Source: Talinum fruticosum
Lineage: Eukaryota > Streptophyta > Magnoliopsida > Caryophyllales > Talinaceae
NCBI GenBank assembly: GCA_021018815.1
Contig: JAITYX010000007.1
Span: forward strand, 2,729,001 to 2,793,000
Reading direction: 5' to 3'
DNA: 64,000 bases
Shown: one piece after another, positions 1-10,958 of the stretch
How positions within the stretch are numbered: the stretch's first letter is position 1
How the letters are laid out: every line of letters begins with the position of its first letter
Notes under the pieces: generated by a model
The model's input: the letters and a program-made list of their open reading frames with translations, nothing else
Database searches by the model: none
Told to the model about the DNA's origin: nothing
Program-made: the position numbers and the translations under genes

Positions 1-229
1 GACTCCAACCCAAAACTTACGCTACGACTCCACCCCAAAACTTACGCTACGACTCCACCACAAAAACTTACGCTACGACTCCAACCCAAAAACTTACGCT
101 ACGACTTTAACCAAAAACTTACGCTACGACTCCACCCCAAAAACTTACGCTACGACTCCAACCCAAAACTTACGCTACGACTCCACCCCAAAACTTACGC
201 TACGACTCCAACCCAATTACTTACGCTAC
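1..229. repeat. minisatellite A, nine copies of a 25-26 bp unit
   Basis: Nine head-to-tail units begin at 1, 26, 51, 77, 103, 128, 154, 179 and 204. Each starts GACTCCA(A/C)CC and ends CTTACGCTAC. Most length change is one A in the central A run; the fifth unit is the most diverged. The array is cut by the left edge of the window, so its true size is unknown. The core TTACGCTACG occurs once more in inverted orientation at 1150-1159. No coding potential. Confidence 0.93.
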
Positions 230-320
230 CTCTCCACATCCCTCGCACCGACCCTCACACACAACCCTAGCGGTGACCCCTTACGCACACCCCTCGCGGC
301 GACCCCTCACGCACACCCTC

Positions 321-540
321 GCGAGGCCGACCCCTCGAATCACCCCCGCGAGGCCGACCCTCGACACACCCCCGCGAGGCCGACCCCTCAGCACACCCCC
401 GCGCGGCCGACCGCTCGGCACACCCTCCGCGAGGCCGACCGCTCGGCACCCTCCGCGAGGCCGACCCTCGACACACCCCGGTGAGGCCGACCCTCGACAC
501 ACCCCCGCGAGGCCGACCTCTCGACACACCCCCCGTGCGG
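321..540. repeat. GC-rich minisatellite B, period 26-28 bp
   Basis: The core GCGAGGCCGAC recurs at about 321, 348, 374, 401, 429, 455, 481, 507 and 535, separated by CACACCC(C)-type spacers. The spacing is 26-28 bp. Both strands are open for long stretches here only because the repeat is GC-rich and lacks stop triplets; the translations are Arg/Pro/Gly-rich and look like no known protein. Confidence 0.85.
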
Positions 541-873
541 TCGACGCCCTCCCAACGACCGACCCCCTCATGGAACCACCGCCCCTGGCGCAGACTCTTC
601 CTCGCGGACGCCCGCTCACGCTAACCCCGGACGACCCCCACTGCCGAGTCGCAGTGCCGACCCCAAGCACCGAGTCCCGGCGCCGACTCCCCTCCCCGAC
701 CGATCGATGCTTGCGAGACCCCCTTCCGCGACCCCCCATGGAACCCCCTCGGCCGACCCCGGGCCGAGTCCCGGACCGAGCCCCTCCCGCGCGCAGACTT
801 TTCACTCGGCGCTCCCCTCTGCGCCGCCGAACCCTCACGCCCCTTCGGCGGACCCCGCCCGGCGACCGACCCC
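541..873. other. GC-rich, CpG-rich unique block
   Basis: GC-rich, pyrimidine-biased DNA linking two minisatellites. Open frames exist on both strands, but they are low-complexity and carry no recognisable domain. It may be the non-coding end of an LTR element, since the gypsy solo LTR at 60088-63102 contains a similar CpG-rich block; that link is inference. Confidence 0.4.
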
Positions 874-1012
874 GAGGCCGAGTCCCGGGACCGACCTCCG
901 AGGCCGAGTCCCGGGACCGACCTCCGAGGCCGAGTCCCGGGACCGACCCCGAGGCCGAGTCCTCGGGCAGCCCCTCTCTCCGACTCTTTCTTTTTCTTTT
1001 TTTTTTTTTTTG
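874..1012. repeat. GC-rich minisatellite C (26 bp) followed by a T tract
   Basis: The unit starting GAGGCCGAGTCCCGGGACC begins at 874, 900, 926 and 951 (spacing 26, 26, 25). It ends in a C/T-rich stretch that becomes a nearly pure T tract at about 986-1012. Its period matches the two arrays to its left although the unit sequences differ. Confidence 0.85.
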
Positions 1013-2638
1013 AGTTGACATATTTTTTGGGGAAACATTCCCAACCAATTTTACGCGCAAAAATTTTCGAAGGGGAAGGAAAAATACCGACCTTGATTTT
1101 AAAGCGGAGAAATTGTAGGCTCCTTCGGATGGAAAATATCAACCCAATTCGTAGCGTAAATACAATGGCCTTGGCTCGTTAGTCGAAACATATTAGGCGT
1201 TTTATGATCGAGAAAATCGAACCCCTCTTCGATGAGCCTCGTGTTGACTCCCGTTGAGCTTAAATTGTATCAACTCTTTAGTATGGGCGTTCGTAGGGTG
1301 CCTCCGATTATGCCCAAGTTGTAATTTTACGTTGGAGGTCTTCGTTAGCTTCTCGTTTGCCTCCAAGCTTAATGTCGTCAAACGACGTTTAGCGTTGGGC
1401 TATAATAACGACCGTGTGCCTTGATGGCCAAAAATCTTCTTCGTCTTCAATTTGCGAACCATCGCTCCCTTCATTTTGAGGAAAAATGTGGGCACCTGAT
1501 TAACCTTTCCCGGAGTCCGGAGACCTTGTGCTTTTTCCGGTGATCGAGAGCTTAAATGATATCTCTTAGAGATCCTCTATGATCTTATGTGATCTTCGCT
1601 TGTCGAGTCGCATACGCTCGTAATTTTTTCGTCCAAGAGGCCTTCTTTTGACGAATGTACGCATTTGAAGACCATAGTCATTCTCTTCATGTTTGGCATT
1701 TACTTGTGTTATGCTTGGATCTTACTCGAAGATCTCACTTTGGAGTCAAAGTCTCGTGGCCGTATCTGTCCCCGAGAAGGAAGCACCGGAGGAGGGGGAA
1801 GATCCCCAAGGATGATGACGTTGACGAGGATGCCAAAGATGGCTCCGAGGATTGGCCCCCTTTCCCGACTCTTCGTGAGATATGAGTTATTTTTGATGTC
1901 CTCGCGTTCCGTATGACTTGATACTCGCTACTTTGGATTTGTTTTGCTTGAACTTTTATCTTCACCCGATCCTTGCTTGATGCTTGTTGGATGCTTACTC
2001 AATGCTTACTTGCCTCGTTGCTTCTTTTTATTGTTGTCGATTTTTGCTTTCTTGCCGCTTGGGGCACATGATCACCCTTGATCATAGTTGGGTCTTCTTT
2101 GAGTTTTACAACTTGGCTGTCCTAGGGGATTGTATTAGCCCCGAGTGTTGCCCCTAGAATCGGCACAATGAAAAACATACAACAAAAGAAACTAGCGAGG
2201 CCTTAGGGGGTCATATTAGCTCATACTTTTTCTTCTAACTTTGACAAAGTTAAGAAAATACAACGAAAGGAACTAGGGACTTGGGTGTTCTAGGGATTGT
2301 ATTAGCCCCTATTCATGCCCCCAAGATCATCTTAAAGTAAAGTATGAGACGTAAAGATGCAGAAAGCTTGCTCGTTGTATTGATAAAAGATCGAAGTCCG
2401 TACAAAAGAGGGGAATGTGTGCCCCGTTGAGCGCTTTCGGAAAAGTCGCGTCAATCGTGGGTGATTCCTTTACAAAATCTTTAGGACTTAGGTTGGGTGG
2501 GTCTTTAAAGAAAGGCCCCCACTCCAGCACAATGAGCTCGCACTATTTACATAAGCACCATTATCTCCCGAGTTCGATGTTTTCGGGAGGCGCAAGCCGG
2601 ACCTTGACATGATTTTCTCGTGGTGGTGAAGCACACCA
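1013..2638. other. non-coding stretch, probably 3' part of the gypsy remnant
   Basis: No convincing coding sequence. A short plus-strand open frame at 1655-1885 is rich in Asp/Glu/Arg and matches nothing I recognise. Two similar segments at about 2118-2150 and 2285-2320 share GGGATTGTATTAGCCCC, a small internal repeat. Because the gag-protease reading to the right ends at 2639 on the minus strand, this may be the 3' untranslated part of the same element. No second copy of its LTR is visible here, so the 3' end is either missing or outside the window. Confidence 0.35.
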
Positions 2639-5146
2639 TCATCGTCTCGAAGACTTTGGTTGGGGCTCCGCTTTTAGCTTCTTACCCTTAGGATCATCAT
2701 GAGTCTTCCCCTTCTCTTTCTGCTTCTCCATTAAATGTCTAAGGCTTATTACATAGCATTCACGTGCGGTCTTTTGGTCTCCATAGGTCTCACCTACGGA
2801 TCCATCATCAAGCTCGCACTTCATGAGAAGAAGGTATGGAGCGACAACCGCTTTGATCCGGTTGAGGGTGGGACGTCCAATGATGACATTGTAGGCGGAG
2901 GGGATGTCGATCACTAGGAAGTTGACTTCGATGTTTCGGCCCCGACCTTCTCTCCAACCCCGACCGGTAGGCGAATCATGCCTATGGGGTGTATTGTCTA
3001 CCCTCCGAATCCGATGACAGGATTGACAAAGGAAACGAGATTCCGAGGGGCATACTTCAGCTGTCTTAGGCATTCCATGGTGATGACGTCTACCGAGCTC
3101 CCCGTGTCGATAAGAACCCCGCGGACTATGGCGTCCGAAATCTTCAGTGTGATGACCAAAGGATCCTCATGTGGGGCGGCCACGCTTTCAAATCTTGTTC
3201 TCCGAAGGTCACCGTGGGCACCTTCGGAGGTGGAGGTTGGCCGGTGATCAAGACTTGTTGAGCGCTCCTAAGGTGAGCCTTCCAAGAGGAGAGGGTCGTG
3301 CCCCCGCAAATCCCCCATCGATGGTGGCTACAATCTTAGTAGCATCATCATCATCATAGTGCTCATATCCTTGCCTTGAAGACCCTCCTTGTGCTCCATG
3401 AGTATCTTTTTTGAGGAAGCGATCAATTTGCCCGTTATCCGCCAACTCCCCAAGCGCCTTATTTAACGCGCGACACTCGTAGTGTTGTGTCCAGCTTGTT
3501 CATGAAATTCGCTATATTTGTTGGAAGCTCGCGCTTCGCAGAGTGGACATAGGAGGTGGTTTCTTGAGCATGGGATGCCCTTTGATCTCCATCGGAATAC
3601 TCGGGGGTCGGTGTTGAAGCGGTGGTCTTCTTCATTTCGAGGATTAAATTTTCCATCTCCTCCTTTCTTTCCGACCTCATCTCCTTCCTCTGCGCAGATC
3701 TTTGTGGCCCGAATAAAGTCGGCCGCCTTTCGAGTGCTTCCGCCAAGGTGGACACCTTTTGTTCAGCGAGGAAAAATTTGAATCTTCCACTTCGAGTTCG
3801 TTAAGGAAGGCAATGTAGGCAACTCCATCTTGCAAATCGGAGATAAGAACGGCCTCTCCATGAAACCTTTGGACATAGTCTTTAAGGGTCTCGTTTCTCC
3901 CTTGCTTAATCTTGGAGAGGTGGATGCTAGTCTTCTTCGCTCGCAACTCGCGATGAATTGTGCGACGAACTTCTCGCATAGCTCTTTAAAGGAAGAGATG
4001 CTCCCTTGGGGAAGATTATTGAACCATTTCTACGCGACTCCCTTTAGTGTAGCAGGGAAGAATCGGCAGTAGGTTGTATCATCCCCATCCCGAACGTACA
4101 TGTGGGACTTGTTGTACGCCAAGTGATCTTCAGGATTAGTTGTGCCATTGTATGGATCAATGTTTGGAACCTTTATCTTCCTCATTCGGGAGCATTCATA
4201 ATCTTCTTCGAGAATGGAGTGTTGAAAGTATTCTGGTTGGCCTTGAATCGGAGCCGAGAGATAGGGACGGCGCGGGGTTGGTGGCGTGGAACTTCCACCA
4301 GGGAAGGACTCTTTCTCCTCTTAGATTCGGGAGGAGTGCACCTGGTCCTCTCCGACTTCTCGGGACCCTTCAGATTTGATTGCTCATGACGCCTTTCTCT
4401 TGATCGCTCCCGCTCCCGGCGACAGATCGCTCTTGGTCACACCTTGGAGCATTGTAGGCTCGCCGAGAATTGCGGCTACGTGTGACTCGATCGTGCGAGA
4501 CTAGCGGACCTTCTACTCCCCTGGAGTCCTCGCTCCGTGTTTGGGGCAAGGGCGTCGCCATGATCCTCGAACCAGGCGGAACGCCTACAGTGGGTTGCAT
4601 AGGGGGTCGAGGCCGTGTGCGAAGTGGCAATCTTCTTGCTGGCTTTGTGAAGAGCTTTCTTCGCCTCAATAATCCCTTGGGCATCGCCTTCTTCGTGATG
4701 CCTTGTCGGGAGGGCACTTGGCTGCTCGGGAGCAAGCGTACTTGATGCCTCGGTTGGTTGTTCTAGGGCTGCATGGGAGGGCATCCCGCCCGAGAAGTAG
4801 CCAACAGCCGACCTCCCTGTGGGGTTGTGCCGTACCCATAAGTCGGGCGTAGTTGAAGGGCATGATGGGCATGCGCTGCTCCATGGTGGCTCGCACTGTT
4901 CTTGCACTTGCTGTGCGACGATCGCTTTAAGGGTCTCTATTAAGCTCCGAAGAGCCCCTAGGGTGACGTACCCTTCCAGCCTAGTGTGGCGGTTGCCGGT
5001 AGACCGCCGAGATGATTCCGCATCCTCAACTTGAGGAGCGTCGCGGGATTGGCCCCCGTAGGCATTGAACAATGAGGTTGAGGGACCGGTGGGTTGTTCG
5101 TGTCGCGAGTCATCTTGGATCGAGATCGAGTGCCACTAGCAACCAT
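2639..5146 (-). pseudogene. degraded gypsy gag-protease
   Basis: The start chosen is the ATG at 5146, 14 bp inside the primer-binding-like site. The N-terminal part (about 5146-4470) is low-complexity and shifts frame. A retrotransposon gag (capsid) segment lies at about 3979-3677. The protease motif IDTGSSVDVI lies near 3100-3080, with the active-site Asp in D-T-G. A conserved segment, IPSAYNVIIGRPTLN, lies near 2890-2850. The frame changes several times and a stop replaces a codon near 2998, so no intact polyprotein can be made as read. Gag would build the particle and the protease would cut it. The missing reverse transcriptase makes the copy non-autonomous. Confidence 0.8.
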
Positions 5147-5159
5147 ATGCTACCTTCCT

Positions 5160-5178
5160 CCCCACAGACGGCGCCAAA
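5160..5178 (-). promoter_or_regulatory. primer-binding-like site of the gypsy element
   Basis: Minus-strand TTTGGCGCCGTCTGTGGGG lies directly inside the LTR. TGGCGCCG matches the start of the complement of the plant tRNA-Asp 3' end; the rest does not. This GGCGCCGTCTGTGGG form recurs in plant Ty3/gypsy elements (established knowledge). Confidence 0.65.
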
Positions 5179-5179
5179 C

Positions 5180-5789
5180 TGTTTCCGGAGAAAACCGAGT
5201 TGATGATGTGGATGATGATTCGGAGAGAGGAAAGATTTATCGCTTTGGTTCCGTGGACGTGGCACGATCGATCCGAGTCCGAGTGGCAGCTGCTTGAACC
5301 CGCAAAAGGCAAAGCCCCGGTGGTGGATCCCGGGAACGCCCTCCGATGCTCAAGTTAGTAGTGAACTAAGTTGAATGGATCGAGGAGATCTTCCACGATG
5401 TGCGTGGGGGATTCCTTGGGAGTCGAGAAGTTTTCCAAAGATGGAAGTTCTCGGGATGAGTGTGGATGAACGTTGATGAATGTTGATGAATGTTGAGAGC
5501 TTAGGAAGCTTGGAGGTATGATTGTGAGAGAGATGAGACTTTGTGAAATGTGTACATAACATAACATGTCTTGGGATTGGGAAATGGCGTGTATTTATAG
5601 GAGATTTTAAAGGGGTTAAACAAGTACTTTAGCATGGTATAGGGAAACCCTTGCCCTAGTGGGCTTTGGGCTTTTACCTGGCCCGTTAAGGGTTGGCTTG
5701 GGCCGAGATCTCCGTTATCCGACTGATTAGGCACAGTTGGCTGGTGACGTGGCGGGTGAGCTGGTATTGTTTGGGAAATACCCGAATCA
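5180..5789 (-). repeat. LTR of the gypsy remnant, with TATA box
   Basis: On the minus strand the segment starts TGATTCGGG and ends CCGGAAACA, giving TG...CA ends and a length of about 610 bp. A good TATA box, CTATAAATA, lies on the minus strand at 5592-5600, as expected for the U3 promoter. The outer boundary (5789) is set only by the TG, because the second LTR and the target duplication are not in the window. Confidence 0.65.
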
Positions 5790-6026
5790 GGAATTATAAT
5801 TTATGGAACTATTTTACTCGGTAGTTTCTAAACTAGGATGACATTTTCGAAGTGAAAGCGAAAGTTGGAGGAGCTATTCTTTGATTAAAAAGAAAGAGAG
5901 GAAGCGGAAATAATAAATTGCCACAATATCAAGGCATCTGATAAGTTATATTAGTTCCAAGAATAGCAACGCATGAATGGTCCGGAACGTTGCGAAAGCT
6001 AGAGGAGCTATTTTTTTCCTGATCAT
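5790..6026. other. short spacer, no gene seen
   Basis: AT-rich spacer. It contains GCATGAATGGTCCGGAACG near 5971, which resembles the segment GCATGAATGGTCCAAAAAAG at 6155 inside the neighbouring pseudogene, perhaps a partial duplication. Confidence 0.4.
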
Positions 6027-6712
6027 TTGTTGAAATTCTCAATATTTGAGCCACATTTCAAGCTCGCTTTGCAATCTTCTTTGAATCCTTCGGCTTATTT
6101 TCTGGTCCTTAATCTTAAACCTTGCCCCAACGGCCCAATACAACTTTTAGCAATGCATGAATGGTCCAAAAAAGTCCATGACTGCTACCCTCCAATGATT
6201 GGCCGAAAATGTCTCGTTGAATTTGTCTACATGACACGCGATGACTACGAGCCAACTGATGGCTGCAAAGGAGTCGTCGTTTATTCTAACAGAAACACAT
6301 TTACCGGACCCGAAAAGTGTGCTTGGCTCCTGGCTTGGGATGTGATACCCAAAATGAACGCTAAAAACAAGGCAAGTATGTACGTACACAAATTATTGCC
6401 TACTTATACATGTATGTATAGCGATATTTATGTGTATAAATTTTGTACAATCCGTAGGTGTACGTGGAATATGGGAGCATAGAAAAGTTTTAACACATCG
6501 ATTGGGATGCCATCGAGAAAAAGTTGGATGGGTCCAGGAGTCGTTCTTCCTACTTGGGTCGAATGGCAACTAATGCTGAAGCTTGTGCTATGATTGATCG
6601 TACGTGCTATATGGGGACAATTCCAAAATCCCTGAACATATGTCCATTTGATAGTCGCTCGACCGCCGAGTGTAGTGCTAAACTTGCTGTTGTTTTTGAT
6701 GTATTAAACTAG
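6027..6712 (+). pseudogene. 23 kDa jasmonate-induced-protein-like pseudogene
   Basis: From about 6155 the plus-strand reading has HEWSKKVHDCYPP, then GCKGVVVYSNRN and CAWLLAWD, matching in order the HDW...YPP, G(S/A)KGAVVYRGKN and CDWLVAW blocks of jasmonate-induced proteins. A likely intron runs from about 6374 to 6456 (GTATGT...TAG). The next exon reads VYVEYGSIEKF, meets a TAA at 6492, and continues in frame as HIDWDAIEKKL. The usual N-terminal portion is not found upstream. The in-frame stop and missing N-terminus mark a pseudogene unless the stop is a sequencing error. These proteins accumulate after jasmonate treatment or stress; their biochemical role is not firmly known. The assignment rests on remembered family motifs. 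Confidence 0.5.
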
Positions 6713-7209
6713 TAATAACGAATCCTATGCCTTTGTTAGCTACCTAGTACTGTTAATCATTATGTATAATGATGAGTGATGTAAGACATATGAGTTATGT
6801 GAGGCAACCATCCTTGGCTTTTGCGGAGTGAGGGGCTTATTGTAACATGTACAATAGTGCATAAACTAAATAAGCTTCACAATAAAGTTTCTACCTCGTA
6901 GCTTTTATAATAACTATATATATATATATATATAATTTAAAGTTGTAATAAATTATGTATTCATTTATCAAATGTTTTTTGATAAAATAATGAGATTGAA
7001 TAAGATTAAAATAATAACTCTTTCCTTCAAATTTCAAATAAAATTTTTAGAAAAGATGACAACAATAAAATATTTAACATTTTAGGTAAAATTTACCCTC
7101 TTTTATTGAAAAACTTATTTGATAAAATAAAAGTAATTAAATTTTAGTCCTTTATATATGTAAATTATTTAAGAATTTATTTGATAAAATAAAAGTAATT
7201 AATTTTAAT
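6713..7209. other. AT-rich spacer with (TA)n and a 62-bp tandem duplication
   Basis: A (TA)n run lies at 6915-6934. The segment TTATTTGATAAAATAAAAG occurs at about 7109 and again at about 7171, each copy followed by AGTAATTAA and, further on, TCCTTT, so the DNA just left of the next transposon is tandemly duplicated. No gene seen. Confidence 0.6.
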
Positions 7210-7214
7210 CCTTT

Positions 7215-8902
7215 TGAAAGTTTGCTCTTGGAGAAGTTAAGTCACCCTAGAGGGGGTGAATAGGGTGATGGAAGATTTTTCAAAAAATCAAACTCTTTTT
7301 GCACAAAACTGATTAAGAAGCAAATTCCGAGTCTAGATTCGACTCGAAAAGTGTAAACTCGTAAATACAAGGAAACCCTCTTGGGGCGAGAAAACCACGG
7401 ACAGGTGTCAATCCGGACACCAAGTCAAATCCACTAATTGAATCCTCAATTACAATGAATATGACTACCCACATTTGTTTCCAAACAAATCTATTACAAT
7501 TTTCCCAGGTTCGAATTTACCTTATCCGATCGACCTAGTACTTCCAAGTTGAAGTTACCTTACCAACTTGGGATCCTCCAATTTTTCCCGTGGTTAGAAG
7601 TTCCCTTGTCTAACTCTGGTACTTCCAAATTGAGGTAACCTTTACAATTTGGGACAACCGAGTTGAGGTAACCTTTACAACTCGGTTAGAGAGTAAGAGT
7701 AGAAGAGTAGTAAGAATTGCAATACAACCGACTCGAAAAATACAACTCGGAATATTAGAATTACAATTTGGGAGTTGTATGCTAGAGAAGATGTTCACTA
7801 TGCTCTCTCTCTTTCTTCCATTCATCAATTGAAATCTTGTGCTAAGGCTTCTATAAATAGTCTCGCCTTGAAGAGATAGCCGCTGAGCCTCTAACGTCTT
7901 TCTGTTGAAGCCGACTCGAGTCAACTAGCCATTGTAACGGATAGTCCGAGTCACTTATATTTCTGGACCACCTTGAAATAACCGTTGTGCCTTGGTCCTA
8001 GCTTCCAACAACTCTTTTTCCAACTTTTGTAAACTGGAAAAGCAAAACGAAAAGACCGTTAGACTCGTAAATAAAATATTACCCAAAACAAGAATGTGAC
8101 AAGGTCGTCAGTAAGTTCTAAACTTTTCTAGAAATTTCAGCTTTTTGTCCGGCAAGTGCTTTAACGGTCGAAGCCTTTTGTTTTTGCTTTTTCTTCAATT
8201 AGAAAAACTTGCAAAAACATTAAGCACAATGGTTCTCAAAGTATAAATATACTTTGGTCCATAATTAGATAAGGATTAGTCTAAATAAAGTATTTAATGA
8301 CTAATTACCTTAATTTATTAATTTGGAATATTTTAAGTCTAATATTCAATATACTCAAATTCCAAATATGCCAAAACTCATAAATAAATCATTCAATCTT
8401 AATGGGCACATGAGTTATATAGACATTTTATAATTACGTATGATTAAACAAATAATAGTGTAGGCAAACTAAATGTCCGAGTCTAGCTTAGTGGGTCGAA
8501 TTTGAGTTCCGAGTGGGTCAAATCTGAGTGGGTCGGAATCCGAGTTCCGAGTTGGTCGGATATGGGTGGGTCGAGATCCGATTCCGAGTGGGTCGAATAT
8601 GAGGTCCGAGTGGGTCGAATATGAGATCCGAATGGGTCAAACTTACTCGGTCTGTCATAACTAACTCGGATTCTACTTTCGAGTTTGAGTCTGACTTAGT
8701 GGGTCGGACTTAGTCGGATAATCTTAATATGCTTAAGTCCGAGTTCAGTCAAGAATAAGTCATATTGAAATGATGAATTGTAAAGCATATGACTTAGTTA
8801 AATGAATTTCTTTTAGGATGCTTCTTGCTTTATCCTAAATTTAGATGAATGCATGAAATCAAAACACATTCAAGGGGTTAGTCAATCATACTTGAGTCTT
8901 CA
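7215..8902 (-). repeat. left LTR of the Sirevirus-like derivative
   Basis: It starts TGAAAGTTTGCTCTTGG and ends TTGAGTCTTCA on the plus strand. It carries the CACCCTAGAGGGGGTGAATAG motif shared with the LTRs at 43117, 52400 and 63918. A TATA box, CTATAAATAG (palindromic), lies at 7851-7860. A degenerate 15-bp-type array (GAGTGGGTCGGAT and variants) fills about 8480-8640. A polypurine tract on the minus strand follows at 8903-8923. Confidence 0.85.
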
Positions 8903-9320
8903 ATCTCCTCCTTTTTATGAAAGGCATTCAACTAAATAATGACTCAAAGAAATTCATCATAATTATCGAGCATAATTAAAATGACATAAGGAGCATTTTA
9001 AATTTGTTAAACTTTTCAAAATTCGCTCCCCTAAACCATTGAACTCCCCTAGCAGCATGAATCTACAAAGTTCATTATTCTCTCCCCTAATGCATTTCAT
9101 CAAAAATAAACGAGGAGAGAACGAGATTTTGAACAGAAGAAATATAGATACCATTGAATGTAATGATAAGTAAGGTCAATCATACATTAGTTGATGTCCG
9201 GAATGATATTATCAAGGAGATGACTAGACTTTTACCCGAGTGCTTTTCCAAATCTCTAACTAACCAAGTTAAAATTCTTAGCACTCTCTCGAGGGTCGAC
9301 CCGAGTCTTCCTTTGCTTTG
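8903..9320 (-). other. polypurine tract and residual 3' internal DNA
   Basis: The plus-strand ATCTCCTCCTTTTTATGAAAGG just inside the LTR is the polypurine tract read on the minus strand. The next 400 bp resembles the stretch just inside the left LTR of the full-length element (about 44700-44880) and contains no coding domain. The deletion joint to gag lies between roughly 9150 and 9330. Confidence 0.6.
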
Positions 9321-10958
9321 TAGTGTACCTGCAAAAAGAAAACAAACTAACCCTTCTTGCTTCCTCTAACGAATCCCAGTAACTATTCTTACTCGAGGTT
9401 AATTTTGGAGGAAGGGCACTTTTAGGAACCCAAATTTGAATAATTTTTGGAAGGGTCTCGATTCTCGAGTCTTCCTTTTTAAAAATTGAGTTTCAGGTTT
9501 GTTAAAATCTTTTCTTTTGTAAAAAGTCTCGAGCAAACTTCTCTTGATAAACCTTTCCGAGCTCAATTCTCTTTCTCACTGTGTGAGTTGAACTGGACTC
9601 GTAATTTTTGAAAAGATTTTTCGAGAATCCCTCTTGAAAGGAACTTTATAGGAGTTATCCTTTTTTTCGTAATTAAAACCCAAACCTTCTTTTCGAAAAG
9701 AAACACACCGAGAACCAAGAAGGAGATCAAGGTTTTTCTTACCTTGAGTGAGTTCTAAAATCAACTTCTGAGACTCATCCAGCTTTTTCTTTAAAAGCTC
9801 ATTCTCGCATCTAAGGCACTCGGACTCAGCCTCATTATCATGTAAGCTAGTCTCAAGTACCTTTAAACTAAGTCTCAGCTTTTCTAGATCATTTTTCGTA
9901 AAATTGTTCTCAGCTTTAAGAGACTCAAGTTTTTCTTGAAAGAAGGAAGAATCGTAGTTAGACTTTTCCTCTATAGAAAAAATGTACTTTGCAAGATCTA
10001 TCTTAGAATATGTAAGATAGTAATTGATTACCTCTTGAGGATCATTTTCCTCAACATCGATGAGTATTGTCCCGATTCGGCTTCGTGTCCGAGTCGGTCA
10101 TTGCTATTAGACACTTGGACTCATCCTCTATGTCCGAGTCAGATGAGTCTCCTTTTTTTCTTACTCATCCTTACTATAAGTAATGGTCTTCTTCTTTTGT
10201 AATCTCTCTTCTTTTCGGGCAATATTTGATGGTTTGTTCCTTGCTACCACACTTAAAACACCCTGGAATAATTAGTAGAAAAAGAATTGAGAGGATGAGA
10301 AAGTTTACCTTTTATTTCTCGTCTGAGGACCTCGCATTTAGGCTTCTTTTTCAATATCCGATGCTTCATCATCTTCTTGAAGCCTTTTGCAATTTGCTCT
10401 ATTGGGTCCTCTTCGAGTCGGAACTCCTTGAACTTAGTTCAGCTTATTCTCGAGGCTTTTAGTGCAATGTTCCTTCTTGGGTTGTCCTCGTAATCCTCCT
10501 CTTGGAGATGTGGCTCATGGATCGAAGTTTTCCTATGAGCTCATCTAATTTCAATTTGTCGAGGTCCTGTGCTTCTTCTATTGCAGTCACCTTTGGACCC
10601 CATTTCTTCTTTGGTAGGCTCCTCGAAGTTTTCTAACAACTTCTTCATGAGGCATCTTCTTACCGAGAGATTTAATATTATTAATAATCTCTATGAATCG
10701 GATATACATCTCGGTGATGCTCTCAGCTTCTTCCATTTTGAATACTCATATTTGTGAAGGTATTGGCTGATCTTAGTTTGTCTCACTTGGCTTGTTCTTT
10801 CATATGTTGTCACCAAGGTGTCCCACACCTCCTTAGCTATGTCACAAGCCAAGACTCTATTGTACTCGAAGCATCTATGACACACAAGAATGTTCATAGC
10901 TTTGAAGTTCTTCATGTACCATTTCTTCTCTTCAGCGGTGTATTCTGACTTTAGTTTT
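9321..10958 (-). pseudogene. truncated copia gag
   Basis: Minus-strand gag fragment homologous to the gag of the element at 43117-53970. The block EYNRVLACDIAKEVWDTLV (10870-10810) is the UBN2-type gag domain. A zinc knuckle follows near 10260-10215: the spacing of CX2CX4HX4C is kept, but the His codon is CAA (Gln) at 10234-10236. The start of gag is lost at the junction with the LTR at 10958/10959, and frames are interrupted several times. Gag would form the particle and bind RNA; the altered knuckle and missing start make this copy inactive. Confidence 0.75.

Larger units (their letters stand above)
2639..5789 (-). mobile_element. Ty3/gypsy LTR element remnant, gag-protease only
   Basis: Read on the minus strand, the order is one LTR (5789 to 5180), a primer-binding-like site, then gag and aspartic protease ending at 2639. 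No reverse transcriptase, RNase H or integrase motif follows in the remaining 2.6 kb. The protease and the segment after it (SAYNVIIGRPTLN) are typical of plant Ty3/gypsy elements. It is either a gag-only non-autonomous element or a full element that lost pol; with one LTR visible the two cannot be told apart. Confidence 0.75.

Noticed and set aside
1..229. Regular repeats that could suggest a CRISPR array
   Set aside because: Units are directly adjacent with no unique spacers, and the DNA is from a plant nucleus.
267..1142. Long overlapping Arg/Gly/Pro-rich frames on both strands
   Set aside because: They are translations of GC-rich minisatellites, overlap in several frames and carry no domain.
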